A stretch of 8,237 nt of DNA, taken from NCBI GenBank assembly GCA_012798745.1, contig JAAZMQ010000373.1, positions 1 to 8,237 of the forward strand, in the 5' to 3' direction. Under the pieces are notes generated by a model, which worked only from the letters and a program-made list of their open reading frames with translations, was not told the origin of the DNA and did no database searches. Shown here piece after piece: positions 6,851 to 8,237 of this stretch. A program made the position numbers and the translations under genes. The stretch comes from Bacteroidales bacterium (GTDB taxonomy: Bacteria > Bacteroidota > Bacteroidia > Bacteroidales > Dysgonomonadaceae). Position 1 is the first letter of the stretch; the number at the start of each line of letters is the position of its first letter.

Positions 6851-8237
6851 ATGACAAAAGCAAGATCATATTTTTTATTTTTAATTATTTGTGTATCAAT
6901 CACGATTTTCTCTGATGATAAGAAGGCTTTTGCTATACAATCGATTGATTTATCTACTTCCCTTCGGGCACCGGCATATCCGTTGGTGACAGTAGATCCG
7001 TATTTTAGTGCATGGTCTTTTACCGATAATTTGTATGATGATCCGGTAAGACATTGGACAGGAAAAGAATTTGGATTTATAGGAGCCATCAGGGTGGACG
7101 GAAAAACATATCGGTTTTTGGGTACCGAAAATCTGCCGCTGATACCTCTTATTCCTACTTCTGCTCAAGAAAAATGGGAAGCTGTTTATACTTTTAATGA
7201 ACCCGTATCGGAAAATTGGACAGCACTTGAATTTGACGATACAACCTGGAAGAAGGGGCAAGCCGCCTTCGGGACAAAAAACGAGCCAAATTTGTCGACC
7301 CTTTGGGAAACTTCGGATATCTGGGTGAGGAGGATTTTTAATCTTGAGGAAGATTTGAAGGACAAATCGGTTTATCTCAACTATTCGCATGACGATATCT
7401 TTGAATTGTATATTAATGGTAAAAAAGTTGTCGATACAGGATATTCATGGAAATACAACGTGCTTTTGGAACTTCCCGATGAAGTGAAAACTACACTCAA
7501 AAAAGGTAAAAATGTAATTGCTGCCCATTGTCATAATCGAACAGGGGGTGGTTATGTGGATTTTGGTTTATTTGAAAAAGAGACACAAAAAGAGTCGTTC
7601 GTTACAGCAGCTGTTCAAAAGTCGGCAAGTGTATTGCCGACCCAAACGTTTTATACTTTTGAATGCGGCCCTGTCGAATTGGAATTGATTTTTTCCGCCC
7701 CTTTGTTTTTGGACGATTTGGATTTAATGTCTCGCCCCGTCAATTATGTTACTTATCGCGTAAGATCTGATGATAATAATTCTCATAGCGTGCAGATCTA
7801 TTTTGAAACGACGCCTCAGTGGGCCGTGAATACAGACGATCAGGCGGTGAATTTTGAAAGAATCGAAAAAAACGGGCAGATTCATCTGAAAACCGGCACT
7901 ATAGAACAACCCATATTGCGGAAAAAAGGGGACGATTTGCGTATCGATTGGGGATATTTTTATATGACGGGGAGATCGGAATCTTCGTCTGTTATGAATT
8001 TTGGCAATTATTGGGAGACGAAAAAAGATTTTTTGACTCAAGGAAGGATTTCCGCAACAGCACCGGATTTTTTATCTTCCGACATGACGAAGGGAATGAC
8101 TGTTTTGGCGTACAGCAACGATTTGGGAAACGTTTCTTCCCGTTTTGTGGAAGACTATATCATGCTTGGTTACGATGATCTTTATTCCGTTCAGTATTTC
8201 CACGATAATTTGTTGGCATATTGGAAAAAGGACGGAG
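6851..8237 (+). CDS. Secreted glutaminase A-family protein (DUF4964/DUF5127/DUF4965), 3' end outside window
   Basis: N-terminal 462 codons of a protein that usually has over 800 residues. ATG 6851 is followed by a Sec-type signal (basic MTKAR, hydrophobic YFLFLIICVSITIF, possible cleavage after AFA at 28); there is no lipobox. RAPAYPLVTVDPYFSAWSF (39-57) and RHWTGKEFG (67-75) are the hallmark start of the family (DUF4964). A galactose-binding-like module is inserted at about 105-250, recognisable by the segments WETSDIWVRRIFNL, HDDIFELYINGKKV and LKKGKNVIAAHCHN. The DUF4964/DUF5127 part then resumes with TFYTFECGPVELELIFSAP and RPVNYVTYRV. The frame is open to the last base; the C-terminal DUF4965/DUF1793 helical catalytic part would lie beyond. 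The name comes from fungal glutaminases; the activity of Bacteroidota members is not assured and a glycan-related role is possible. No strong RBS or consensus TAnnTTTG box is seen upstream; a mobile-element scar ends about 10 nt before the start. Confidence 0.85.
   Translation, partial: MTKARSYFLFLIICVSITIFSDDKKAFAIQSIDLSTSLRAPAYPLVTVDPYFSAWSFTDNLYDDPVRHWTGKEFGFIGAIRVDGKTYRFLGTENLPLIPLIPTSAQEKWEAVYTFNEPVSENWTALEFDDTTWKKGQAAFGTKNEPNLSTLWETSDIWVRRIFNLEEDLKDKSVYLNYSHDDIFELYINGKKVVDTGYSWKYNVLLELPDEVKTTLKKGKNVIAAHCHNRTGGGYVDFGLFEKETQKESFVTAAVQKSASVLPTQTFYTFECGPVELELIFSAPLFLDDLDLMSRPVNYVTYRVRSDDNNSHSVQIYFETTPQWAVNTDDQAVNFERIEKNGQIHLKTGTIEQPILRKKGDDLRIDWGYFYMTGRSESSSVMNFGNYWETKKDFLTQGRISATAPDFLSSDMTKGMTVLAYSNDLGNVSSRFVEDYIMLGYDDLYSVQYFHDNLLAYWKKDG

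Noticed and set aside
6950..7390. 146-residue minus-strand frame (and the 6805-7089 minus frame)
   Set aside because: Both lie opposite the glutaminase-family gene, whose + strand frame reads clearly as family sequence with a signal peptide. They are antisense shadows.
7724..8178. Minus frame 7724-8041 and plus frame 7948-8178
   Set aside because: Shadows of the glutaminase-family frame, which stays open across the whole stretch.
1..8237. CRISPR arrays, tRNA or rRNA genes, phage or toxin-antitoxin modules
   Set aside because: No regularly spaced repeats, tRNA-like cloverleaf or other corresponding signals were seen by eye on either strand.

Overview
The window looks like chromosomal DNA of a Bacteroidota (Bacteroidales-type gut or polysaccharide-degrading bacterium). 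The evidence is AT-rich coding DNA, lipoproteins with an acidic residue run straight after the lipobox cysteine, domain families largely confined to this phylum (DUF4959/DUF5126/DUF5000, DUF4998, the glutaminase/DUF4965 family) and weak Shine-Dalgarno signals. The species cannot be named from the sequence alone.

Region 1 (1-5084) is the downstream part of what looks like a polysaccharide-utilisation-type operon on the + strand. It holds three tightly spaced lipoprotein genes: a DUF4959/DUF5126/DUF5000 protein whose first codons lie just outside the window, a DUF4998-type protein starting 1 nt after it, and, 25 nt further on, a sialidase-like Asp-box (BNR) lipoprotein with a C-terminal CBM9-like domain. 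The likely division of labour is that the first two help capture or display a glycan at the cell surface and the third binds or cleaves it. SusC/SusD partners would be expected upstream, outside the window. The target glycan is not readable from the sequence.

Region 2 (about 5085-6850) has no intact gene. A perfect 14-bp hairpin closes the operon. The 5' end of a group II intron starts at the last base of the hairpin, which is the docking pattern of class C introns. The intron keeps its non-coding 5' RNA part and a broken reverse transcriptase/maturase pseudogene (internal deletion, frameshift, two in-frame stops, YADD changed to CADD). The intron breaks off at about 6060 and runs directly into the C-terminal two-thirds of a decayed IS5/IS1182-like DDE transposase. 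The two dead elements form one composite scar; the 3' end of the intron and the left end of the IS are both missing.

Region 3 (6851-8237) is the 5' part of an apparently intact secreted 'glutaminase A'-family protein (DUF4964/DUF5127/DUF4965 type) carrying an inserted galactose-binding-like module. It runs off the right edge before the expected C-terminal catalytic domain. It starts almost exactly where the IS remnant ends, so its promoter may lie in, or have been shaped by, the mobile-element scar.
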